This document shows, in pieces, positions 1-6,495 of a stretch of 12,467 bases of DNA. The first letter of the stretch is position 1. Every line of letters starts with the position of its first letter. Source of the stretch: Verrucomicrobiota bacterium (GTDB taxonomy: Bacteria > Verrucomicrobiota > Verrucomicrobiia > Verrucomicrobiales > Verrucomicrobiaceae); NCBI GenBank assembly GCA_021413535.1, contig JAIOQF010000090.1, positions 1-12,467 of the forward strand, in the 5' to 3' direction. The translations under genes and the position numbers were made by a program. The notes beneath the pieces are model-generated. The model searched no databases, had not been told where the DNA came from, and saw only the letters and a program-made list of their open reading frames with translations.

Positions 1-487
1 GACGCCACGGACGCACCTCCCAGCGATAAAGCACCGGTTGACCGGCATGATCGACTGTATCCCGGTCACTGCGCACTACCTGGCCGGCCAGCGCCCGCTC
101 ATAAACATTCCGCCAGCCAGGATGCAGCGATGGAAAAACTTCATATTGAGAACGACTGATAAGTTCAGTTTGACCCAGCTGAAAAACTTCGAGCCAGCGC
201 TGGTTCGCATAGAGATACTTCATCTCGCGATCAAAGATCGCCATCGCCACCGGTGCATTCTCCGCCAATATTTTCAGATATCCCGCCAGACCATTCGTCG
301 GGCGCGGTGCGGTTTCGCTGGTATCAGCTCGCACGGTGGCGGAAGCAGCAGTCGGTTGCGGCTCAATGCTTAAAACAGCGGGAGTCGCGACCGGTGCAAT
401 CACCACAGGGGCGGCGACATCCGGTTGCGGACTTTTGCTATTGCTGATGAGCTGACGCAGCAGAGAGGGAGTCGGGTTTTGGCCCAT
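1..487 (-). CDS. PAS-domain signalling protein, N-terminal part (cut by left edge)
   Basis: Translating the minus strand from the ATG at 485-487 gives 162 residues with no stop before the left edge. Residues 1-20 are polar, about 20-65 are a Pro/Ala/Thr-rich linker, and about 66-162 match a PAS domain. The PAS region has the 'ENAPVAMAIFDREMKYLYAN' type of opening and ends in 'RWEVRPWR', a pattern common in sensory PAS domains of histidine kinases and diguanylate cyclases. There is no signal peptide or membrane segment in the visible part, so this end is probably cytoplasmic. The output domain lies outside the window, so kinase, cyclase or another type cannot be decided. No Shine-Dalgarno sequence precedes the ATG. 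A sigma70-like promoter lies about 34 bp upstream. Certain: the open frame and PAS similarity. Inferred: sensor role. Confidence 0.85.
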   Translation of the reverse strand, partial: MGQNPTPSLLRQLISNSKSPQPDVAAPVVIAPVATPAVLSIEPQPTAASATVRADTSETAPRPTNGLAGYLKILAENAPVAMAIFDREMKYLYANQRWLEVFQLGQTELISRSQYEVFPSLHPGWRNVYERALAGQVVRSDRDTVDHAGQPVLYRWEVRPWR

Positions 488-520
488 ATTCGTTTAGGAT
501 CACTTAAAGTTTCAGGTTTG

Positions 521-549
521 ACTATAAATTTTGAGAGGCTTCTCAGCAA
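521..549 (-). promoter_or_regulatory. Candidate sigma70-type promoter of the PAS gene
   Basis: On the minus strand a TTGCTG hexamer (544-549) and a TATAGT hexamer (521-526) are separated by exactly 17 bp. The predicted start is near 514, giving a leader of about 27 nt before the ATG at 487. This is a match to the general consensus only. The intergenic stretch 488-656 is AT-rich and shows no open frame that looks like a gene. Confidence 0.4.
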
Positions 550-570
550 CAAAAATATCAGTCGCATCGC

Positions 571-588
571 AGATTTTTTTAAAAATCT
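571..588. repeat. AT-rich inverted repeat upstream of the PAS gene promoter
   Basis: Two perfect 8-bp arms, AGATTTTT and AAAAATCT, are separated by TT. The repeat lies 21 bp upstream of the candidate -35 box of the PAS gene and downstream of the rlmH stop. It could be a regulator-binding site or a bent AT tract. With no G/C core it is a poor transcription terminator. Confidence 0.35.
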
Positions 589-656
589 ACGGAACTTGAA
601 CCATTAGGCCATAATATTTCGGGTCGTTCACCGTGCCATACAGCACCCGTCTTGGA

Positions 657-1097
657 CTATTTCCGGTGATAGGGTTCTCCCCGCAGAATTGAAGACGCTC
701 GGTATAACTGCTCCAGAAACACCACCTGCGCCAATTCATGTTGCAGCGTCATCGGTGAGAGCGACCAAATTTCATCCACCTCGGAACGGACAGCATCGCC
801 GTGTCCATCCGCACCACCGATGAGTATGCTGACACGCTTTCTCCCAGCGAGCTCTTGTTTTTTAATCCACTTGGCAAAGTCCTCACTGCTCATCATTTTG
901 CCGCGCTCATCCAGTGCGACCCGCCAGCTTCCGGCGCTGGCCTCCAGCATTCGTTCACCCATATTGGAAGCTGGATTCGGCCGCAGCGCCGTGATCTCCA
1001 GAGAAATCATCCTTCGAAGTCGCAGCGAATAGTCGTCCGCCGCCTCCCTCGCCCAGCTCAATGACGGCTTGCCAATCGCGATAATTTCCCATTTCAT
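657..1097 (-). CDS. rlmH: 23S rRNA (pseudouridine-1915-N3)-methyltransferase RlmH
   Basis: This 146-residue protein is a close match to the RlmH family (SPOUT/trefoil-knot methyltransferases, usually about 155 residues). RlmH methylates N3 of pseudouridine 1915 in helix 69 of 23S rRNA on assembled 70S ribosomes, using S-adenosylmethionine. Visible family motifs in order are: an N-terminal MKWEIIAIGK strand; LDERGK in the middle; the ILIGGADGHG glycine-rich knot loop; the SLSPMTLQHELAQVVFLEQLYRA segment that ends the knot; and the C-terminal PYHRK. The terminal 'PYH' is the hallmark of the family. The ATG at 1095-1097 is the natural start because it precedes the family's first strand. No Shine-Dalgarno sequence is seen. 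The gene is divergent from the lipoprotein gene at 1213 across a 115-bp AT-rich gap. Function is nearly certain. Confidence 0.97.
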   Translation of the reverse strand: MKWEIIAIGKPSLSWAREAADDYSLRLRRMISLEITALRPNPASNMGERMLEASAGSWRVALDERGKMMSSEDFAKWIKKQELAGRKRVSILIGGADGHGDAVRSEVDEIWSLSPMTLQHELAQVVFLEQLYRASSILRGEPYHRK

Positions 1098-1153
1098 AAT
1101 GTCAAAATACTCATGATTATTGTTGCTGATTATGATAAATTGTAAATCAACAC

Positions 1154-1182
1154 TTGCTTTTTTGCGCCTAAATCCTTAAAAT
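1154..1182 (+). promoter_or_regulatory. Candidate sigma70-type promoter of the repeat lipoprotein gene
   Basis: TTGCTT (1154-1159) and TAAAAT (1177-1182) are spaced by exactly 17 bp in the AT-rich gap between rlmH and the plus-strand gene. A start near 1189 would give a leader of about 24 nt without a Shine-Dalgarno sequence. The layout is very like that of the candidate PAS-gene promoter. The evidence is only the consensus match. Confidence 0.42.
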
Positions 1183-1212
1183 GACTCTCATATTTCAAAA
1201 ATCTTCTCATCT

Positions 1213-2295
1213 ATGAAGACTCACACCCACTCCTCGTCCTCAATCGCCGCGCTTGTCGGATTGGCGGCAACCTTGACCATCTCATCCTGCACACTGCCAC
1301 CAAGTGAAGCTTGGCACCAGATTAAACAGGAAGGATTGATCGCCTTTCTCTCCACCCCTTATCCTGCACGCACACTCGCACCCATTGCGCCGGTAACAGA
1401 AGAACGTAATACCACCCCCTCGAATGTCGCTCCTGCCGATGTAGCCATCACTCCAGAAAAACCGGTGATCGCAACCAATCGCGAACGTTTCGTCGGCCCT
1501 CCCGGGCCAGCAGCCACCGAGACCGTAACCCCAGACCTGGCATCTGCTCATACACCTGAGCCAGTCGCTACATCCAACAACATCGTCACCCCGGCTCCGG
1601 TAAAACCTTCCGTCAACATCATGCCCGCACCTGACAAGGCTCAACTGGCGACATCGGTTCCGTCGCTTCCAGGATTTGTCCGTTCGCCCTACACCATCCC
1701 GCCCCGTCTCGTGGATGTGAAAGGTGCCGCACCCGGCGCCACAATGGTCTGCCCTTACACTCATCGCGTGTTCATCGTCCCTTCAGATTTCGTGAGCCAG
1801 CCTGATACCACGCTGGTCACCAGCACCGCGACGGCCACGACAAAAGTCATGGCCCAGCCGCCGGTCATCGCCGTGAAAAATAATATTCCCAACACGACCC
1901 CGCCCGTGGCCAAGACCAACCCTCCTGTGCTCGAGCAGAAGAATACCCTTCCCAGCACCACGACACCTGAACCCACGACCCCGCCAGCGAACGCACTCTT
2001 CAAGAACAAGCCGGTGAACAACACCCCAGCCAAGACCAACATCGCCTCGACCGTAAAGTCAGCCGCGCCGGAACTGCCCTACGGAATGCCGATCCCGAAT
2101 CGTCCCGGTTTCGTCAACAGCCCCTACGCTGCCAAGCATCAACTCGTCGATGTAACCGGTCTGCCCATCGGCATGGAAGTAAAATGTCCATATACTGGCA
2201 AACTCTTCAAGGTGCCCGCCTCTGACATCGCGGAACAAAAAACCCTGGCATCCCCCAGTGCTCCACCTGCGCCCGAAAAAGCGGAGAAGAAATAA
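1213..2295 (+). CDS. Putative lipoprotein with two CPYT-motif repeats in Pro/Thr-rich linkers
   Basis: A 360-residue protein of unknown function. It begins with a polar N-terminus, a hydrophobic stretch (about 11-25) and the lipobox I-S-S-C with Cys26, so it is probably a lipid-anchored envelope protein. Two related segments, about 150-193 and 294-339, share the pattern PGFV-x-SPY, then LVDV-x-G, then G-x4-CPYT-x4-F-x-VP. They are joined by long Pro/Thr/Ala/Asn-rich linkers that look extended and unstructured. Each repeat has one cysteine in the CPYT motif. I recall similar 'CPYTGK-x-F-x-VP' motifs in uncharacterised Verrucomicrobiota proteins but know no assigned role. The C-terminus is Ala/Pro/Lys-rich. 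A candidate promoter lies just upstream and a strong terminator just downstream, so it appears to be a single-gene unit. The start ATG is well placed for the signal sequence. Confidence 0.85.
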   Translation: MKTHTHSSSSIAALVGLAATLTISSCTLPPSEAWHQIKQEGLIAFLSTPYPARTLAPIAPVTEERNTTPSNVAPADVAITPEKPVIATNRERFVGPPGPAATETVTPDLASAHTPEPVATSNNIVTPAPVKPSVNIMPAPDKAQLATSVPSLPGFVRSPYTIPPRLVDVKGAAPGATMVCPYTHRVFIVPSDFVSQPDTTLVTSTATATTKVMAQPPVIAVKNNIPNTTPPVAKTNPPVLEQKNTLPSTTTPEPTTPPANALFKNKPVNNTPAKTNIASTVKSAAPELPYGMPIPNRPGFVNSPYAAKHQLVDVTGLPIGMEVKCPYTGKLFKVPASDIAEQKTLASPSAPPAPEKAEKK

Positions 2296-2323
2296 TCCGC
2301 GAAGATTAAGCCCAACATTTCAC

Positions 2324-2357
2324 TGCCCCCGACCTCGCAAGGTTCGGGGGCATTTTT
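2324..2357 (+). terminator. Intrinsic terminator after the repeat lipoprotein gene
   Basis: A GC-rich stem formed by TGCCCCCGACC (2324-2334) and GGTTCGGGGGCA (2341-2352), with one bulged base and a six-base loop, is followed by five T (2353-2357). It starts 28 bp after the stop codon. This is a textbook rho-independent terminator on the plus strand. Confidence 0.88.
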
Positions 2358-2458
2358 GTATCCAAAAGACTACTCGCATGATCCTGACATTCTAAATTAG
2401 CTCCATCAGAAAGCCGCTTCCAGCTTGCGCTCGCAACACCCGATGATATTTTCCGAGC

Positions 2459-2590
2459 ATGAAAATCATCCTTCGCTCCCTTCTTCTGGCAGCGCTCGCG
2501 ACGGCGCTGATTACATCATGCAACACCGTCCGCGGCGCGGGACGTGACGTGCAAAATGTTGGCTCGGCAGTTGCCCATATGGGCAATTAA
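2459..2590 (+). CDS. Entericidin A/B-like small lipoprotein
   Basis: A 43-residue open frame starts at the ATG at 2459-2461. It has a charged start (MK), a hydrophobic segment (about 3-20), a lipobox I-T-S-C with Cys21, and then the family signature CNT-x3-GAG-x-D-x-Q-x2-G. That signature is the core of the entericidin EcnA/EcnB family (usually 40-50 residues), small envelope lipoproteins named from an antidote/toxin pair in E. coli but widespread as single genes with unclear roles. Here there is only one copy, so toxin-antidote action should not be assumed. The gene follows the terminator at 2324-2357 and must have its own promoter, which I could not identify. No clear Shine-Dalgarno sequence is seen. 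Its TAA overlaps the complementary stop codon of the VWA-tail remnant on the other strand. Family assignment is fairly sure; function is not. Confidence 0.78.
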   Translation: MKIILRSLLLAALATALITSCNTVRGAGRDVQNVGSAVAHMGN

Positions 2591-2685
2591 GCCTTTCTCA
2601 GCAAGATCCAACCCGCGCGCGTCTGCCATGCTTCCAGCAGCAGCGCTACTATTAACGCGATAAGCAGCCAGCGCTGCACGTCGTG
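2587..2685 (-). pseudogene. Remnant: 3' end of a second copy of the VWA membrane protein gene
   Basis: Read on the minus strand, this stretch encodes the C-terminal membrane segment and tail of a protein very like the one ending at 6496. It includes the block QRWLL-x-AL-x-VALLLEAWQTRAGW and ends in its own in-frame TAA. Over the 25 codons from the shared Asp to the last shared Trp (remnant 2608-2682, intact 6520-6594) I count 22 identical residues and 64 of 75 identical bases. Ten codons differ: seven synonymously and three by conservative swaps (Met to Val or Ile). Upstream the similarity fades and a TAA stop appears in frame six codons before the remnant's QRWLL block begins to match. No start codon or ribosome site exists. 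This is the tail of a lost paralogue, not a working gene. Confidence 0.78.
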
Positions 2686-2765
2686 ACCTTCAGGGTATTA
2701 CTCGCCGAGATCGAACCGCGAGCGATGAGCGGCAATGATGAATCAATTAACAACAGGCAGATGGA

Positions 2766-3380
2766 TTATTTAACCAGAAGCACACCTTGCATCGCCTGCC
2801 AGTGACCAGGGAAGGTGCAGACAAAAGGATAACTGCCGGGCTGTTCGGGCGCCTTGAAATGAATCGTTTGTGAGGCCACCGGATTCACGAGGCTGGTGTG
2901 CACCAGCACATCTGACATGTTGGGAATGTAATGATTCGCGAAGGCTTGGGGATCTGAGATCATCCGGTCGGCCGCCTGTCCCACTCGCATGATTGAGTCG
3001 GGTTTTAGCAACACGAGGTTGTGCGGGATCGCATCATGATTCTCCAATACGAGTGCAAGCGCTTCCCCGGGCTTTGCTTCCAATTCCCTGGGCTCAAAGC
3101 GAAATCCGCCGTTGGTTCGCACGATTAGGGTTCGTTCGCCGGCGACGCCGGTGAGCCAGGGGTTTGGTTTGGCGTTCTCGGTTTCGACAGGGCGTGGCGG
3201 CAGAGATATCTTGGCGACCGGGTGATAACTCTCGTAATCGGTGAACGGTGCACCGGTCTTCAGCAGGGTGGCGAACAAATCCGACGCGAGCAGTGATTGT
3301 CCCGCGATATGCAGATGCACCTGGTCCACCGGTTGAAGCTGCGGGATTTCAATGAAAAGTTTGCGGCCGTCGCCCAGCAA
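2766..3380 (-). CDS. Azurin-like cupredoxin domain, downstream part of a broken propeller-cupredoxin gene
   Basis: An open frame of 204 residues (counted from a TTG at 3378-3380). Residues about 84-204 form a type 1 copper domain of the azurin class. The four copper ligands are all present: His120 in 'IPHN', and Cys188, His193 and Met197 in CTFPGHWQAMQG, with the same C-x4-H-x3-M spacing as azurin. The block 'SDVLVHTSLV' also matches azurin's strand before the final loop. Residues 1-25 look like the end of the C-terminal region of sorbosone-dehydrogenase-like proteins. There is no signal peptide, although such copper domains act outside the cytoplasm, and no ATG start or Shine-Dalgarno sequence. 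The frame overlaps the upstream propeller frame and is in its -1 frame. I infer that this is the 3' part of one original gene. The domain call is very sure; separate translation is doubtful. Confidence 0.72.
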   Translation of the reverse strand: MLGDGRKLFIEIPQLQPVDQVHLHIAGQSLLASDLFATLLKTGAPFTDYESYHPVAKISLPPRPVETENAKPNPWLTGVAGERTLIVRTNGGFRFEPRELEAKPGEALALVLENHDAIPHNLVLLKPDSIMRVGQAADRMISDPQAFANHYIPNMSDVLVHTSLVNPVASQTIHFKAPEQPGSYPFVCTFPGHWQAMQGVLLVK

Positions 3381-5170
3381 ATGCGCAAGCCATCAGCCAT
3401 GGCATACGTGCTCCAGCCGCGCGTGCCGCTGACATAGAGCTGTCCGTCCCGCGGATTGAACCGGCCACGATGCGCACCCGATGCAAACTCGCCGGGCAGG
3501 GGCACGATCATTCCTTGCGTCACGCCATCAATGTTCTCCCGCAACACGAGAAAATGGACGCAGTCGCCATAAGAGAAATGGAGCAACTGACCTTGAAGCG
3601 GCCCCCAGCGGTCTCCCTCGACGAAGACCTGCCCTCCGGACGAATGATCAATGCCACGCGGAAGATAACAAAGCGGCGACGCATGACCGAGCGGACCCGG
3701 CTTGGGACCGCGGTAGCCATAATGAGCGCCGCGCTGCACCTGACAAATCATCGACGCTGGCGTCCAGTCCCCCTCTTGGGCGGCGCAGACGATTTCACCG
3801 GCGGGTCCGAGCGCGATGCCATCGGGATTACGCAACCCAGTGGCTAACACCTCCACCTCGTCGTGTCCCGGCTTCACACGGCAGATGCCTTGATTGCCGA
3901 ATGCAAAATAAAATGCTCCCTCGGAATCGCATTGCAGTCCCGTGATGTAATCATGCGCTGCCGGCGAGCTCGTGAAGGCATTACTGATGCACTCGTAAAA
4001 GTCCGCCTCGCCGTCTCCGTTGAGATCGCGCAAACGCGTGATCTGGTCGCGGCCGAGCACGTAAACCTCGTCATTCACGATTTTCAATCCCAGCGGCTGA
4101 TGCAGCCCGGCGGCAAATCTCTTCCACGTAACCTTTTTCAAATCTTCATCCAGTCCGCGAGCGATCCAGACATCACCCATGAGCGTGCAAATCGCCGCGT
4201 CGCCATTGGAGAAAAAGTCGTGATCACCAAGGAACATCAGCGATCCCCAGGGATTCTTCACCGGGAGTTCAATGGTGTCGATCACATAAGGTTTTGAGCC
4301 CACACCTGTGGTGCCGTGGGTAATAATCTCTTCGCCACAGCGCAACGGCCCTCCGTGAATCCATTCGCGCAACGGCGATGTATTCGACGGGCCTTTGATC
4401 CAGACGAAGCGGCCGCCTTCCACCCACGGTGAGGCGAGCATTTCCGCACCGTTTTCACCATAGGAAAAAATAACGCGGGCTCCATGCCGGTAGTAACCAT
4501 GATAACGAAACGTCCCACCCAAAACAGGAGGAATCAGCTCACTGACCGGAATCCTGTCACCCTTGGGAGACAAACCATCGAGCAAGCCAAATCTCTGGGT
4601 GGCGAATTCCACGAACCCGCCCTTCCAAAGCGCCGCGACGGACAAACGATTGCCGGGGTCGATGCATGCCGACCATACACCGCCTACTCCGATCTGGAGA
4701 CATACACCCTTGGGAACAGTGGTGTTTGCCTCACGAAAAACTCCCGCGATCACGCCTCCGAGGTTCATCTGATTCCAGCGGTCATCCCTCCAGTCCTTTT
4801 CAGTTTGCACTCCCCAATGGCCGTATTTTCCCGAGTCGAGCCCGGGGAATTCTGCGAGCGTCTGCGCGGGGGGCAGCGCATTCAGCGCAACCTGGGCCTG
4901 CCGCGCGTAAAAATCGTAGAGGCGTTGCCGGTTGACAGGCTCGTTCCGCCAAGGCCAGTCTTCAGGTTGTAAAGGACCTTGAGAGTCCCGCATTTTTCGA
5001 TTCCGGGTAGAAGCCTGACGGTTGTGAATTACAATTGGACGCCTGTGCTTTTTCCAAAGCACGACAACGGCCCCTAAGGCAAATAACACCGCCAATGTCA
5101 CCAAGATAGCCCTGCGCCGGGACCCACCCTCCAGCCGATTCCGCTCTGCTGCCGACCGAAACATTTTCAC
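3260..5170 (-). CDS. Membrane-anchored sorbosone-dehydrogenase-like propeller protein, frame-disrupted at its C-terminus
   Basis: A 636-residue frame. Residues 1-20 are basic, about 21-40 form a single membrane segment, so the bulk should be periplasmic. Residues about 65-300 resemble the N-terminal segment (DUF6797-like, from memory) of large PVC membrane-bound dehydrogenase-like proteins. Residues about 320-580 look like a six-bladed sorbosone/glucose dehydrogenase-type propeller, with GLHQPLGL, DLNGDGEADFYE and a final RGRF-x-P-DGQLYVSG-x-RGWSTYA. After 'RGWSTYAMADG' the reading frame turns into atypical Cys/Arg/Ser-rich sequence up to the stop, while the -1 frame continues as the family C-terminus plus the cupredoxin. 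No CxxCH haem motif is present. The GTG start at 5168-5170 overlaps the upstream gene's TGA by four bases (GTGA), suggesting translational coupling; the codon order is GTG-AAA-ATG. The last 45 or so residues are probably nonsense. Confidence 0.8.
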   Translation of the reverse strand: MKMFRSAAERNRLEGGSRRRAILVTLAVLFALGAVVVLWKKHRRPIVIHNRQASTRNRKMRDSQGPLQPEDWPWRNEPVNRQRLYDFYARQAQVALNALPPAQTLAEFPGLDSGKYGHWGVQTEKDWRDDRWNQMNLGGVIAGVFREANTTVPKGVCLQIGVGGVWSACIDPGNRLSVAALWKGGFVEFATQRFGLLDGLSPKGDRIPVSELIPPVLGGTFRYHGYYRHGARVIFSYGENGAEMLASPWVEGGRFVWIKGPSNTSPLREWIHGGPLRCGEEIITHGTTGVGSKPYVIDTIELPVKNPWGSLMFLGDHDFFSNGDAAICTLMGDVWIARGLDEDLKKVTWKRFAAGLHQPLGLKIVNDEVYVLGRDQITRLRDLNGDGEADFYECISNAFTSSPAAHDYITGLQCDSEGAFYFAFGNQGICRVKPGHDEVEVLATGLRNPDGIALGPAGEIVCAAQEGDWTPASMICQVQRGAHYGYRGPKPGPLGHASPLCYLPRGIDHSSGGQVFVEGDRWGPLQGQLLHFSYGDCVHFLVLRENIDGVTQGMIVPLPGEFASGAHRGRFNPRDGQLYVSGTRGWSTYAMADGLRICWATAANFSLKSRSFNRWTRCICISRDNHCSRRICSPPC

Positions 5171-6393
5171 GGCCGGAGGTCAACACAGACGAGTTCGCCC
5201 GAATTACTTCGGGCATAAAACAAACCGTTGGCAAACGAAGGAATGCCCACGACACGCGTCGCCTGATCATGCACCTTCATGCGCCCCAGCTCGACATATT
5301 TTTCTGGATTCGGATCGACCAGCACCAATTCCGCCTGATCGGTAACAATAAGAAGCTTGCCAGCCGCCACGATAATGTGCGCATAAGCCACGCCCAGCGG
5401 CACTCCCCACGCTGTCACCCCGGTTTTAAAGTCGACACATTTCAATTCGCCCTTCGTCCCGCGATTGTCGCCGCTCACTGCATAAAGCTTTCCTGCGAGT
5501 AGGACGCTGTTTTGAAAATGCAGCGAGAGGCTGTCGTTTTTCCAGCGCACGATCGGCATGCCACTGCCGACATCAATCACCGTGCATCCGCACCCGTAAC
5601 CCGAACCAAGAAAAAACGCCCCGTCGTGGAACAGGGGTGTGCTCGCATTGGCATCACACTCCGTCTTCCATGGATGACGGAACAGTTCATCGCCACTCTC
5701 CGGTGAGAATGCGATTAGTCCCTCGTTCTGAAAGAACGCGACGGCAGTTTTTCCGGCATGAGGAAAAATAATCGCCGACGCATAAGCGGCGCGCTCATTG
5801 CCCTTCTGCCAGGCGACCTTGCCGGTCGACTTGTCCAAGGCCACGCGCGCCGTTCCTTCGCCGCCTGGATCCACAATCAAGTTGTTGCCCACGACAAGCG
5901 GCGAGGCCGACCAGCCCCACTGCATTTTACGTCCTTTGAGATCTCCAGCCAAATCCTGGCCCCAAACCAGCTTGCCCGTGGCTGCCTCCCAACAAAACAA
6001 CTGCCCGATATGGCTCAAGGTGTAGACGAACCCACCATCCACTGTCGGAGTCGCCGCGGTTCCACCGTCGAACATGCGCTTGCCGGCTTTGCACTTGTAA
6101 GCCTGTTCCCAGACCGGCTTTCCAGTCGCGGCTTCGAGACAGCGAAGCTTATCCTTCCCATCCTCATAGCCAAAGCTATAAACAACTCCGCCAACAACCG
6201 ACGCACCGGAAACCCCCAGGCCCACGTTCGCTTTCCACAGAATGGTCGGCGGCTTTTTCGACCAATTAATATTTAATGCTGTCTCGTGCGAAACGCCGTC
6301 CCGGCCCGGGCCCATGAACTGCGGCCAGTCATCAGCTCGCGCAAAAAGCGCAAACGCCGCCCCAACGATGATCATTGCCCATACTTTCATCAT
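5167..6393 (-). CDS. Secreted PQQ-like beta-propeller repeat protein
   Basis: From the ATG at 6391-6393 the protein has 408 residues. It starts with a clear signal peptide (MMKVWAMIIVGAAFALFARA, then DDWPQF). The mature N-terminus 'DWPQFMGPGRDGVS' is the WPQF-RGP-RDGVS signature of PVC PQQ-like propeller proteins. Several blades with the 'A-x-TGK-x-W' type repeat follow (for example 'EAATGKPVWEQ', 'EAATGKLVWGQ', 'DKSTGKVAWQK', 'DFKTGVTAWGV'). These resemble PQQ-enzyme/BamB-type blades. Catalytic PQQ ligands are not evident, so a binding or scaffolding role is as likely as a dehydrogenase. The frame stays open upstream to a TTG at 6424-6426, but that would put 11 polar residues before the signal peptide, so an ATG at 6391 or 6388 is preferred. 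Its TGA overlaps the next gene's GTG. The gap of 102 bp to the VWA gene leaves room for an internal promoter. Confidence 0.9.
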   Translation of the reverse strand: MMKVWAMIIVGAAFALFARADDWPQFMGPGRDGVSHETALNINWSKKPPTILWKANVGLGVSGASVVGGVVYSFGYEDGKDKLRCLEAATGKPVWEQAYKCKAGKRMFDGGTAATPTVDGGFVYTLSHIGQLFCWEAATGKLVWGQDLAGDLKGRKMQWGWSASPLVVGNNLIVDPGGEGTARVALDKSTGKVAWQKGNERAAYASAIIFPHAGKTAVAFFQNEGLIAFSPESGDELFRHPWKTECDANASTPLFHDGAFFLGSGYGCGCTVIDVGSGMPIVRWKNDSLSLHFQNSVLLAGKLYAVSGDNRGTKGELKCVDFKTGVTAWGVPLGVAYAHIIVAAGKLLIVTDQAELVLVDPNPEKYVELGRMKVHDQATRVVGIPSFANGLFYARSNSGELVCVDLRP

Positions 6394-6398
6394 CCACT

Positions 6399-6413
6399 GA
6401 TTCACCCTGAATC
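6399..6413 (-). promoter_or_regulatory. Small inverted repeat next to the start of the PQQ-like gene
   Basis: GATTCA and TGAATC form a perfect 6-bp inverted repeat around three bases. It ends five bases before the ATG at 6393. On the mRNA the loop and right arm contain AGGGTGA, the only Shine-Dalgarno-like stretch near this start. A hairpin here could mask or position the ribosome site. Its small size makes chance plausible. Confidence 0.3.
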
Positions 6414-6495
6414 GGTCTTGATGCAAGGCACGACTCGGCTCCAGCTGTTAGGAAATCGTTTTCATCGGCGCCGGGTTTTATGACTCTATTAGCAG

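Noticed and set aside
619..650. Possible terminator of rlmH with CGGG/CCCG arms
   Set aside because: The arms are short with an uneven internal loop, and no T-run follows in the minus direction.
2392..2586. Minus-strand 64-residue open frame opposite the entericidin-like gene
   Set aside because: It has no signal, motif or start context, while the plus strand carries a lipobox and family signature.
3260..3394. Programmed -1 ribosomal frameshift joining propeller and cupredoxin
   Set aside because: No canonical slippery heptamer in the right phase is present, and an expected stretch of the family appears to be missing. A deletion is the simpler explanation.
3470..4972. Several plus-strand open frames opposite the propeller gene
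   Set aside because: They have no domain similarity and are opposite a frame with family motifs throughout.
6394..6426. TTG start extending the PQQ-like protein by 11 residues
   Set aside because: It would put polar residues ahead of a complete signal peptide. Two adjacent ATGs at its start are better.
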